Positions 22,190 through 32,725 of a stretch of DNA of 64,000 bases are shown here, piece after piece. Source of the stretch: Armillaria gallica. Lineage: Eukaryota; Basidiomycota; Agaricomycetes; Agaricales; Physalacriaceae. The notes below the pieces were generated by a model. That model did not search any database. It saw only the letters and a list, made by a program, of their open reading frames with translations, and had not been told where the DNA came from. The stretch's first letter is position 1. The number at the start of each line of letters is the position of its first letter. The position numbers and the translations under genes were made by a program. Location: NCBI GenBank assembly GCA_037576215.1, contig JBANDB010000013.1:620001-684000 (forward strand). Direction: 5' to 3'.

Positions 22190-25100
22190 TCAGAATGCTA
22201 TTTCATGTGCATGATGGTCTGCATATTTATTTACAAAGAATGAAGGGAAAACATCTAAACTATCACTATGCTTCAACCTCTTAGGTATAAATTCCTCACC
22301 AGCAACCCCAATCAAGTGCGCTGCACGCACAATGCAATCTAGATGAATTACGGACATAATCCGTTCTCCCGCAGCATCAATGTCTGGGCGTACGACCCAC
22401 ATGCCAGTATCAGGGCAGGGTACGTCTCCAACAGGAGAGAACCACGTCACCAATGCGCAGGGATAGTAGATTCCATGATGTCGCAGACTGAAGAACAACC
22501 GAACACGGGCAACATGAAGCGCTTGGAACCCTTCACCATCCTCCTCTGCCTCACAAAACACACAATCGTAACGTGAGGAGCCCTTTCTCCATGATGTCAT
22601 AGCACGTATACGCTCACGATACAGACCACCAATCCCCGACAAATCACTGGGGGCGTAGTACGTTGATATAGCTGAGGGATATACAGTGATCTTTCCGTGG
22701 TATTTTGGGCATTGGTCCAGGTCAACGTCCTCTGGGGCGACTTGTGGATTAATTGAAAGCTGCTCATAGAGAAATCTTTGTACGAGCTCTGGGAGACGTG
22801 GTAGGCTGAGACGTTGTGCTAACAAATGGATATTACGTGGTGCTTTTGATGCTAGCACTATGATGAAATGTCAGATGGGTATTTTATCTTCCAGAAGAAT
22901 GATAACGAACCTGGTGTCCGAGCTAGCTTCACTTCAGCGAGAATGCCTGGCGATTCGACAGCTCCACCGTCATCATTCTCATTGATGCTGTCTGGTGTCG
23001 AAGCTTCTACATGAGATATGCCGAATATTGAGCCATCCAACATCCCTCGTACTTGAAAATCCACCCGCATTGCTGCTAATTTATCAAGTCGTTCGTTAAT
23101 CAGCAGCATCTGGGCCAGAGCTTCAAACCGACTGGAACGCCGCCATGGCTCTTTGACTGCCTTGATATGCTTTGATTCCGTGATAGATGAACAAAGTCCA
23201 TTCGGCGCTCCAAACTCCTGGATGAGGTGACAGAAGTGGGAAAGGGCATGCTGGCGTGGAAGCGAAAATGCATCTGTACGTTTACCATCACCGCGTACCT
23301 CATCTGTTCGGATCCCAAGAGTACGAAAGATCTCTCTTTCGCGATGAAAATTAGCCACGGAGGTATCAATTTTGATGAGATCTTCTTCATCGATCACTGA
23401 GCGATGCACATGGTAGCAAAACTCCATGAATGCTGCTAGTGCTCGGACCATGGGTGGTGGTACATGGCCAGCAATAGCTGGGAGATAAACCTGTCAGAAA
23501 ATGATAAGCCTTATAGTTCGGGAACAGCTTATATAGTACTGTACAAACCTTCATTAGTGCTTTAGAGTCATCGCCTGTCCATTGCTTAAAGCCGCGTCCC
23601 TCAGGAAATCACCGTAAGCCAGGAAAAGGTGGTACAGCAGCAATGCTATAGATAAATGAGATCAGAGATTAATCGTTAATCACATGGCTGAGTACATACC
23701 GGCGATCAATGTCTGCTAATATTCGTGCGGCTTCTTGTGGGGTATTAGCAGTCTTGATGTAGTCTTCAACCCATGTTACTAAATGATCTTTAAACGTTCC
23801 CTTGATGATTTGGTGAAGAAGGTCTGGCGACAGAAGTTCATGAATATCGGCTCGAGGGAACCCAGATGTGAATGGCTGCAAATAATTGAACATGGACGGC
23901 AACAAGAAATTCAAAGAAAGAACTCATACCATCATTCCATCGATAATCCCATAATCATCCCACATCTCCTTTGAGAACATCGCACAAGCACAAGCAGCTG
24001 TGTGCTCATGTGTCCTTCGCCCACCAGGGCCATCTAAATTGTGATGTGAGGCGGTACACCTTTGACGTTGAGCCGTGGAGACAGATAAGAAGTACACAAA
24101 TGACATACCTTGGACACCAGCCTTGCACGATGCAGGCTAACAAGGCTTGCTCAGGGTAATCGGCAATATACGGTCCTAATCCATATATAGTTCGACGGTA
24201 ATGTCCATCGCCGTAGCGTAAAACCTCAGGGGTCTCCATACCAGGCCGCAAGGACTCGAATATTGCACAAAGTGAGCCATGGAAGATCTGACGACAAAAA
24301 GTCCGAAACTCAGGGCTGTCTTGATGCTCACGATCCGCTAACAAGAGAAAAAAGAGCAGTCAATATAACACATGCTTGAGTAAAGAGAAGACCGCAACAC
24401 TTACTTTTAGGTACAGAGAGAAAGCCGAGAAGGGAAACTCCATTGCGATGTGCACGGCGGACATTATTATGGATCAGGCCATTGGATGCATACAGTGGGT
24501 AATATTTGTTCTGTCCTGTAGCAACTGAGACGGTGGTTTTATCGCTACCAACAATAACGGGACAGTAGGTGATATCACTGAGACCGAGTTCATCTGAAAT
24601 ACGATCCTGTGAATAAAGATGCAAATCAGTAAAGCTGTGTAAAGTATGATAAATATAAAATAAGCACGTACTGCCTGCCGCCAAGCCCAATTACCCGACA
24701 TGAAATCTTGATAATGACGTTTTCCTTGCCGGTCGGTAACACGTTTTGGTGAGAAGTCCATCTCATTAGCAAAGTCGGGGTTGGCTAGTTGAGTTTTGAG
24801 GACCTCACAAGGGTCACAAAAGAAGACCTCGTATTCTGTGGTCTTCCAAGATGGTGGTGACTCGGTTTCAATCTCGCCTTGATAGGACACGGAAAATGAT
24901 TGCCATGGGACACTGCCTATTGTTGTAGCATCAATGCTGCTGTACAGGTCATTGGAATTGACGAAAGGTGAGCTGTCCTGATCATTCATCTTTGCAGACC
25001 ATATCTGAAGAAGGTCATTAATCTGACTGGCAGGCATTTGATTGCGCCGATATAGCAGATCAGCAAGCTCAAAGGAAGTGCGATCCTCAAAAGGTGTAAA

Positions 25101-25550
25101 GTCATCCAGAGGTCCATAAATAAATGGCAGTGGTGGGGTTCCATCCTGAAGAATATTACCCTCGCTATCACAGGGCTTCCCTGAAGACCACATAAGATCA
25201 AAACATAATGCCAAAATATTCCACGTACCATTAACAGCTGGGTGATACTCCACAGATTCCTGCATTTCGTTGTCTTCTTCCTCAGCGTCATATAGAGGAC
25301 TTCCTGCGGGACTTGGCATGTCAATATAGCCACTATTGTTAGTATGTCCGTGCTCCGATAGCTGTGATGGGCTCGCTGGTGTAAGCTGAGGATGAGAGCG
25401 GTGTGTTCGCACAGTGGGACCAAATAAGAGACTGCGAAATTTGCATGACACCAGGTGAATGGAGACACCATTTGTGGATGAGAAGTAACGTGGACAACCG
25501 AGTGCTTTGTTTTTGCATGGAATTGTCCTTTGTTTCAGTGTTCTTGGCAT
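22190..25550 (-). pseudogene. Plavaka transposase with one in-frame stop
   Basis: The ATG is at 25550. The N-terminus has a C2HC zinc finger (PCKNKALGCPRYFSSTNGVS then IHLVSC). Later come FCDPCEVLKTQLANPDF, YQDFMSGNWAWRQ, the SDKTTVSVATGQNKYYPLY block holding a likely catalytic Asp, WCPRC...RTHEHT, LLHQIIKGTFKDHLVTWVED, ITESKHIKAVKEPWRRS (likely catalytic Glu) and the typical end CALVTWFSPVGD...DTGMWVVRPD...VIHLD...FVNKYADHH. About eight short introns join these. In the segment LR-x-FPEGRGFKQWTGDDSKA the x is TGA (23609-23611) where the family has Arg. CGA to TGA is a single C-to-T change at a CpG. Apart from that the frame is intact, so inactivation looks recent. The enzyme would excise and reinsert the element. 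Confidence 0.85.
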
Positions 25551-25692
25551 AGCTGAGCAGATTGAGGAGGTTGGACGTCGGAGGATGAATCGCCGAGTCA
25601 CGCTATTGGTTGGACTTTGTAAAAAAAAGTCAACTTGACGTGACACGGCGGCCCAACACCGTTACCTACTCACCTTTCCATTGTCCACCTCT

Positions 25693-28600
25693 ATGCCTCC
25701 TCGCCGTTCTAAAAAAACTCTTGACCTTCCTGCTACAATGGCACAAAAGCCCGTAGTTGAGAGGATGCAGCTGCGCAATAGTAACAAAGAGCGCCATCCT
25801 GGAACTGTTGATGACTGGAAGGATCCTGACGATGTCGAAACTCTCAGTGAAAAGATCAAAAAACGGGCGCAAAAAAAAGTTGATAGCACTAAGCTACAGG
25901 TACAAAGGGACAAAGCCAAGGTAGATGTAGCTATTCTTGAGGATGCGCTTCGTCGGGAGGATGTGGCTCGAGACTTGACAGCAAATCACCCTGCTGGCAA
26001 CAAAAAATGTGTTCCTTCAGCTAGGAACAAAGCAGGTCAGTTCAATGTTGGCATAGTGGGATATTATACTCACTCTTGTGCTACAGGCAACGACATTGAT
26101 CCTCAGCCTGATGTCGTTGTTACCCTACTCTCATCAAACCAGACATCACAACCAGAGATTGCAGTGACTTCGACAGATAAGGAAATCCAAGAGCATACCA
26201 GTACTGCGCAACAAGGTTAGTAAATTCAATACTGTGAGATTCTACTACTCACAGTGGCCAAAAAGAAATTTCCCATGAGCAAGACCTCACGGTGCGTGCT
26301 GGTGGTGAGGAATCAGAAGAAGAGTCAGCTGAGCACATACCTCATGGCGAATCTGGAGATCACGTTGATGCCGCCAAGGTGGGGAAGCTGGTGACCAAAT
26401 CGGGACCAAAGCCCAGGCTAGCAAAAGTCTCTGCACGCACCACTATCGCCAATAGCCGATTCACCAATGAGGGTGTGGCCACTCCCAAGCTTTCTTGGCC
26501 GACATCAGGACCTGACTCCAAAGCAGGAACTGCTACGGCGCCCAAGCATGTCCTGAAACGTAAAAATCAAGTCATCGCTGAAGATGAAACCACCATGTAT
26601 CTCTTATATCTTGTTTTTGTTGCAGCTTACTGATAGCCCCAATTTTTTAGCCTGCACTCTGATGATGGACCTATTCCTCCTGAGATACAAGCACCACCTA
26701 CGAAGAAGCAGAAAGTCAAGGCCAAGACTACAGATCAAGCCAAGACCTCAAAGCTTGCCGGTGAGTTAGCGAAAAACTGGGAGAAGAAGAAGAGTGGGGA
26801 TGGGTCTCGCAATGCTGGAAAAAAAGGTACGCATTCATGATGTCTTTAATCATTTACTGCTATGCTAATGCTTCTATACTACAGATACCATGAACGAAGA
26901 AAGTGACTCGCTTGTTCGAGCTGGTGGCATGGTCGAAGACAGCGAAGATATCAAGCCCGAATTTGTCAACATTGTCAAGACCAAGGGAAACTCGATGGAC
27001 CGCAAACCAGTGAGTGTGGTGGTATATCAATGGGGCTTGTACTCTTAGCTATAGACTAACCATTACATTCTAGGATGTCATTAAGATAGTCAAGAAAGAA
27101 GATCCACTGATCATGACTGCAACACAGGCATGAGGCAGCAAGAAGAAATGGACGACAAACCATTTGCCAGATGGCACTCAGGATGCCTTCAGCAAGCGGA
27201 TCGTTCCTTATCTTCGTGAGAAGGTGGGGCAATCAGTGACCCCTTGGGCCCCGCTATCTGTCGAGGATGTTCAGGAGGCGGTTGATCTTGAATTTGGAAG
27301 GACTGAATACTGCGTGGCAGAGAAGGGTGCATGGATGGGCCTGGTATGTTGCTCTTACCTTCTGGCCATACATTAACACTTCATTTACTACCAGGCCAAT
27401 TATCGTATCACCAATTTTCGGCACGACATTTGCATAGAGGCAGAAAAGGCAGTTGAGGCCTTTATCGCAGGATCAGCTCTCGACACCCAAGCTCATTGGA
27501 CAGTATATGGAATACCTCATCACGCCGACATCTCCAGGGGGAAACGTCGCTCTCAGCCCACCCTTTATGTGGAAAGTTTGGAAGAATGATGGGGCGAAGA
27601 GAAGGGTCAGTCCCCTTCTTCATGTGATTCATACTGACTCACCATGCGACTACTAGAGAATGTTTTGCCATGAGCTGATTATTCGCATCATGGCTGAGGC
27701 TCATTTCATGGTGCTGGGACCCATGGACAATCTCTCAATAATTCCATACCCGAAAGGTGCGCTGTTACTTACAGGGCAGGCAGTAAGAGAAATTTCTCTA
27801 TTCGTGATCTATTATTGAACTGAATCAACGTCACCACAGGTTGAGCGTGCAATTTCTATGTGGACCACCGGCGTGTTTGTTAATACAGCCACTCCCACAT
27901 TTTCGAGGCAAAATTTTGATGACATCACGGAGGAATTCACTCTCAACCCAGCGGAACGTGCCAAGTATGGCAAGGATGTCCGGAAAAAGACTGTCAAGAC
28001 GAAGCGTGTATCAGTCTATCAAGCGACATTGGATTCATGGAGCGACGCTAAGTGGATTGAGCTGCTAACTGACATTAAGCAGGCTGTCGAGACCAGTACA
28101 TCAAAGAAAAGGCGCCGGATGTCCGCACGGTCTACCTCACCAGACATCATTGAACAAGAGGAAGACATCGTGTTCAGGTCTGATCCTCCTGATCCGGACT
28201 CAGACGAGGACTCGGGAGACTCTGGAGGGAGTATGGGCACTATGGATGAGTCGGCAGAGGAGGATAATTAGAGGTTTGCGCGGCTCGGCTCGAAGCTTTG
28301 GGCCAGCCGTAGCCGGCCGGGGCTAGCCGAGCCGTCAACAAGCCGTCTCTGCGGCCTCTAACGGCTCACGGCTCAAGCTCGAAGTTCTCAAAGCCGTGAG
28401 CCGCAGCCTGAGCCGGGGTCTTGCACTGACCATGAAAACAACCTATCGTCACTTGAATATAACGAAAATTGGTCTTGGGATGCTGTGTTGGATGGTATAA
28501 ATGCAAGTTATCTGTGTTGAACTGCTATTGATTGGATATTTACTGTGAATCGGCAGCGCCAGAGCATGTGATTCGTCAGCTTGGTCTTCTTTGATGCATG

Positions 28601-28876
28601 ATGACACCGCTCGTACCGACTTGTACTGAGCCGTGGCCTGAGCCTGAGCCGGCCCCAAGCCGGCCCTGCATACGGCTTGAGGCTCGGGCTTCAATTTCTT
28701 CAAGCCTAAGCCGCTCAAAGACGAGCCCAAGCCGCGGCTTCCAGGCCGAGCCGGGCCGGCAAACCTCTAAGGATAATGTGGCAGGGAGCGTAACTGTCAC
28801 GACGACGTCGACGCTGAGTGATGTTGATGGTACTGATGGACTGTCAGACTCCGAGTCTGTGATGGCTGTTGATTAG
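25693..28876 (+). pseudogene. Plavaka companion gene, C-terminus cut by a MITE
   Basis: This multi-exon gene is read divergently from the transposase. Exon 1 starts MPPRRSKKTLDLPATMAQKP and contains a Lys-rich coiled stretch. Several short introns follow, for example GTCAGT...TACAG at 26036-26088. Later parts are Lys/Glu-rich and include SISAIEQ-free, charged low-complexity sequence and a more ordered segment near 27850-28060 (MWTTGVFVNTATPTFS...DPYKAT-like pattern read as QATLDSWSDAKWIELLTDIK). The end is acidic (DSDEDSGDSGGS). At 28268 the frame runs into a 501-bp MITE and stops on its first TAG. The original continuation (NVAGSVTVTTTSTLSDVDGT...) resumes at 28778 and ends at 28876. Such companion genes are common in KDZ elements; I recognise no domain and the role is unknown. 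Confidence 0.65.
28269..28769. mobile_element. hAT-type MITE, 501 bp, nested in the Plavaka element
   Basis: The ends are TAGAGGTTTGC and its exact inverse GCAAACCTCTA. They are flanked by a perfect 8-bp target duplication AGGATAAT at 28261-28268 and 28770-28777. An 8-bp duplication and a TA-G start are typical of hAT elements. The inside has no gene and is packed near both ends with GAGCCG/CGGCTC motifs, likely transposase-binding subterminal repeats. It supplied the premature stop to the host transposon's companion gene. Confidence 0.9.
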
Positions 28877-29152
28877 TGGGAGGCTATCGCCGACGTTCGT
28901 GTATCCGGGTAGCATCGTTTCAGTGTAATTGCGGCATTTTATTTGTACTGGAACGTAGTAGGCTGTCAATTTATCCCAATTTTTACACGAAATTTCTAGT
29001 CTTGAGTCAATCATATTCCTCTTATTCAAGACAAACCGCTCTCTAGAAAGCTGAGACAGGTCTCGGAAAGAAAATGTACCTTACTTTGTAAAGACAATTG
29101 GTCTTTGGTCTTTCGCGTCTTTTTTGTCTTGCGCAAGACCCAAAAGACGGGA

Positions 29153-29181
29153 AAGACGTATTCTTGGTTTTCCTGATGTAA
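29153..29181. repeat. Right terminal inverted repeat of the Plavaka element
   Basis: This is the reverse complement counterpart of 22022-22050. The inner flank (29095-29155) is dense in GTCTT and AAGAC motifs. Confidence 0.65.
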
Positions 29182-29471
29182 GGCCGATTGAACGACGTTG
29201 GGAAATATGAAGACATAAAAATGGAAGATAGAAAAAGGTAGAAGATGGGAAATTTAACATAGGCCGAACAGAGCGTGGAACCGCTCAGCAAGGTATCAAA
29301 GTCGTCCATGACGACCGCTAGTATATTAAGAGAGGTACCGGCCAATCCGTGGTCACGTGGATAATTCGCGTCTTATCTCGAACTTTACTTTACTGTCTCC
29401 ACTCCAAACACGAAACGCCTTCCCAAACTGGCTGGAGCTCTGGGAACTTGATTTAAGAACCTCTCCTACCC

Positions 29472-30474
29472 ATGGACGGATGCGCTGTGCAGGTATATAT
29501 TATGTGACTGCTGCCCATAGTCATCTAATAGTTTATATTTTCAGTTTGACGAAAGACAGCTACTTGTTTATAGTGACAAAGAGTTGAACCATTTCATCTT
29601 GCGATCGCCGCCTGTCCCGATAGACGATGAATTCCAGAGTAGCGTCAGAACTCTCTCTTCTTCATTTGTGGCCAAATATGTATCACCTCGTCGCTCCCGT
29701 GTACCTGCGGACGAGGTGTCGGCAATGAAACTGGCCGAATCGATTGGGATCCGTGTGCCACAGATCCACCGCATCGTCCAAGAGACATGTGCTAGTAGTA
29801 TCGGTGGGCAGTTCCTCATCATGACCCGAGTGAGGGGGCGCACGCTCCAAGATGCTTGGCTGACTCTTAGCTGGTGGTCGACCCTCAATCTTGCGTGGCA
29901 GTTGAGGCGATACATCCGCGCTATGCGCCAGTGTACCTCCGTAACTGCTGGAGGCCTTGTATCAGGCTCCGCTTTCTGCAAGTTCTGGGATTTTGACTCG
30001 TACGGTCCGGAACTGCATGCATCACCCGAAAACTTGAGGGAGTACATGAACTGGTGGCTCCTTCGTTTGCCGTCGACGAAACCTCAATTTCACCTTGAAC
30101 TCAAGCCTTTCTCTACGTTTATGTTCTCTCATATGGACTTACACACGCGGAACATGATGGTCGATGAAAGAGGGCAACTGTGGCTAATTGATTGGGGGTC
30201 GGCGGGATATTATCCTCCTTTCTTTGAGCGGGTGGCTTTACGGATTATGAAATGGTATCTTGCGGGATGGGCGGGTCGCCTTATGGCTTGGAGGTGGAAA
30301 TTCTTCCAGTGGTTTTCTGCGGGATCTGTGCCAGATGAGGCAGATTCTCTCAATTTTATCAAACTCCGAACGACGAGACAAGCAAATGCCCGGAAAGGGT
30401 TTCCGAGCGAACGAGCGACGCGGGAAGCCGAAAGGTGGGTATCTTCGTCTGTGCCCAAGTTGTCAAGATGCTGA
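29472..30474 (+). CDS. Aminoglycoside-phosphotransferase (APH)-like kinase
   Basis: Two exons fit: 29472-29492 and 29545-30474, joined over a 52-bp intron, about 316 residues. The kinase fold of the APH family is shown by FVAKYVSPRRS (ATP-binding lysine), EVSAMKLAESIGIRVPQIHR, GGQFLIMTRVRGRTLQDAW, the Brenner motif SHMDLHTRNMMVDERG and the metal site LIDWGSAGYYPPFFE. All key residues are present. In fungi such proteins phosphorylate small molecules or are of unknown substrate; they do not imply drug resistance. The gene lies just outside the right end of the Plavaka element. The short first exon makes the exact start uncertain. Confidence 0.8.
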
Positions 30475-30829
30475 TACAGGATCAGGGCTCGTAGACGACA
30501 GATGACGTGACCCATCAAGATATGCGATTTCTTTCGTTTCTCTCCACTTTTAAGTTATAACAACGCTCAATGAAGGAGGATATTTCTACGACCGGACGGT
30601 TTCGGAATTGTCACTAAATATGGTGTATTCACAAATGTTTTGCCATTCTGTTACATCGTTGTCGTGCTAAGTTTCAGTCTGAAGGACTCAGAATGGCAGC
30701 GGAAGAGGGGATGCTGTTGCAGTATTTAAGAGCAATGCCGGCAAGATGGGGTAGCCCCGGTCTCAAGATGTCGAGCTTGGTGGCCGCATTGTGTACCACG
30801 AAAATGCCTGATTGCCAGCGTACTGTCAA
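30475..30829. other. Intergenic stretch between convergent genes
   Basis: No gene recognised; it should hold the 3' ends of the APH-like gene and the RRM gene. Confidence 0.5.
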
Positions 30830-32443
30830 TCATATATTCAAACCTAGGGCTTGCGTAGCCCGTCTACGTGTCGATACCCCCCTGGCCCGTCCACTCCCAT
30901 TTTGAGGTGCAGCCACGGGAACAGGTGTGATATTAAGGCCGCCAAAGAAAGTGACAGGTACGCCTTCCAATCCTTCAAACCCGTGATTGCCAGATGCCAG
31001 AAGTAAGAGCAACTGCATGGCATAGAAAACATCGGGAAAATTGACGATCAAACCGTCTCTGATGTTGGATAAGCGAGGCAGGAAAGGCGTGAAAACATAG
31101 ACGTACATCATCCTGTGCACCCATGCCCCTGGCGACATTTCTCTCAGCAGCCATACATTATAATTTGAGAGAGGTTCCCTTGTTTTCAAATACAGCACAG
31201 AAGTCATTCCCAGGTCTATTGCGGTGAGGAGACCATAGTGGGGAGCGGGACGTCCGATGTCATTGCTGTTCTTCAATTTCGTATGAATACCTAGTTGTTC
31301 TGCATCTGAGCGGAACAGTTCCCGAAAGTCATTTGCGTAGTCGGGGGACACAAATTGGATGCACTGTCCAAAGTTGATATAGGGCCATCTTTATCAAGAA
31401 ATATTTAAGTACTCACAAAGGAATTGTTCAAGGTAAAGGTGCCATATGCTTTAGCGGGTGATCCCAGCTTCCGCAAGACCTTTCGTATCGCTGGCATGAC
31501 CGGCGCCATGTCCTGAACGTCGCTTAGAACAACAGTACTTGGGCGGTTCTGTCCGCGTGTCGGGATATACCATTCTGGAAGCCAGTAGGTGGACGAATCT
31601 TGAACATAAGTACTTGCAGTACTGCCATCCTCAAAGCCTGGCAAGCCTTTCCGGAGCGCTGCAAGAGCCTACAGCAATATTCAGGTAAAAAGAACGAATT
31701 CTACGAAGAAATGCGGACCTTAATCGAGGATTCTATATCCAAGTATCGGAACACGAGACCATGGGATGGCCCCCCAAATCGCGTTTTCTCCACAAACTGA
31801 ACAGATTCTATCTCTCCATACGTCGATAGAGCGTTCCTGCACGATTCTTCGGTCGGCGGCTCCTTGTTCCGTCTGCGATAGACATCGTAGCTCACGTTAA
31901 CCGCTCGAGAGGCATTGTGCAATCCCAAATGTGCGACCGTGGTAGCAAGAAGCTGTGGCGACATAAATTGATCCATTTCGCAGGTCATCCCGTATTTCAG
32001 CCTCGTATTCAGCTCCTTGATACATCTTGAGGCAGCCCGTGTATTGAAGAACTGAAGCATAATACAGTTGTTTTCGACCGTGGCTCGCTCGATGGGACCG
32101 AATTTGATTTCTTCGAGAAGCCTGGTGACAGAGCAATTCGCGGGGACCCCGCGAAAGCAGACAGTACGAAAATGAGGGCCGTATTCAATTTCAGGGCACT
32201 CTGTTATGCCTTCTGGAGGAGTTTCATGTATGTAGTCTTGCCATGAGTACAACTGCATTTCCAAATTCGACTGGTCAGCATTTAACATACAAGAACTGAG
32301 ATTTGCATGCTTACCGTAGGCTGGACCTCGAGAGGAGACAGAGGAGTTGAAGCCCGATGCGTAAGCGTGCGCGTCAAGACATTTTGGCGAAAGGAATGTG
32401 CAAGAATCCGGCTTTGCTGTCGCACTGATAATGTTGTGGACAT
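30830..32443 (-). CDS. RRM RNA-binding protein, probably mitochondrial
   Basis: Four exons fit exactly: 32443-32315, 32270-31719, 31668-31417, 31363-30830, all GT-AG, 488 residues. The N-terminus (MSTTLSVRQQSRILAHSFRQ) is rich in Arg, Ser and Thr with no acidic residue for over 30 positions, as in a mitochondrial presequence. An RRM-like unit follows (FRTVCFRGVP...VENNCIMLQFFNTRAASRCI), then a second (RAVNVSYDVYRR...GEIESVQFVEKTRF...GLVFRYLDIESS). The C-terminal 250 residues (VLSDVQDMAPVMPAIRKVLR..., VSPDYANDFRELFRSDAEQL...) are ordered but unknown to me. A role in mitochondrial mRNA handling or translation is inference. It is divergent from nothing nearby; the MFS gene upstream lies on the same strand, 282 bp away. 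Confidence 0.75.
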
Positions 32444-32725
32444 GGTAGCGGTCCGGTGTTTCCGCTTAGAAAATTGTCTGCTTACGTCATCGCGTACTGT
32501 GTATGTAATGGAAGTGAATGGACTGAGTGGATACAGTTGTGGAGCCACGGCGCTCGTTTTTATTCTACCTGAACGAGAAAATGTCAAACCAATCGATGAA
32601 GTATACAGGAAATTGTTTTTCTGATCTCATAGGTCTAATTCTGGGTAACAGCGATCCAGTAAAAGATCGGCGGCCAATATTTACAGGTATGCGCACAATG
32701 ATGTCGATAGATCACTGGAGTGCTG

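Larger units (their letters stand above)
22002..29200. mobile_element. Plavaka-type (KDZ) DNA transposon
   Basis: The element has two divergent genes, a Plavaka transposase on minus and a companion gene on plus, starting about 140 bp apart near 25.6 kb. Its ends are an imperfect terminal inverted repeat: TTACATCAGCAAAACCCAGA at 22022 against TTACATCAGGAAAACCAAGA read inward from 29181. Both are preceded, 12-13 bp further out, by CAACGTC. Inside both ends GTCTT/AAGAC motifs recur, as expected of subterminal transposase-binding repeats. The exact outer limits and target duplication were not settled. Both genes are damaged, so this copy is not autonomous now. Confidence 0.8.
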
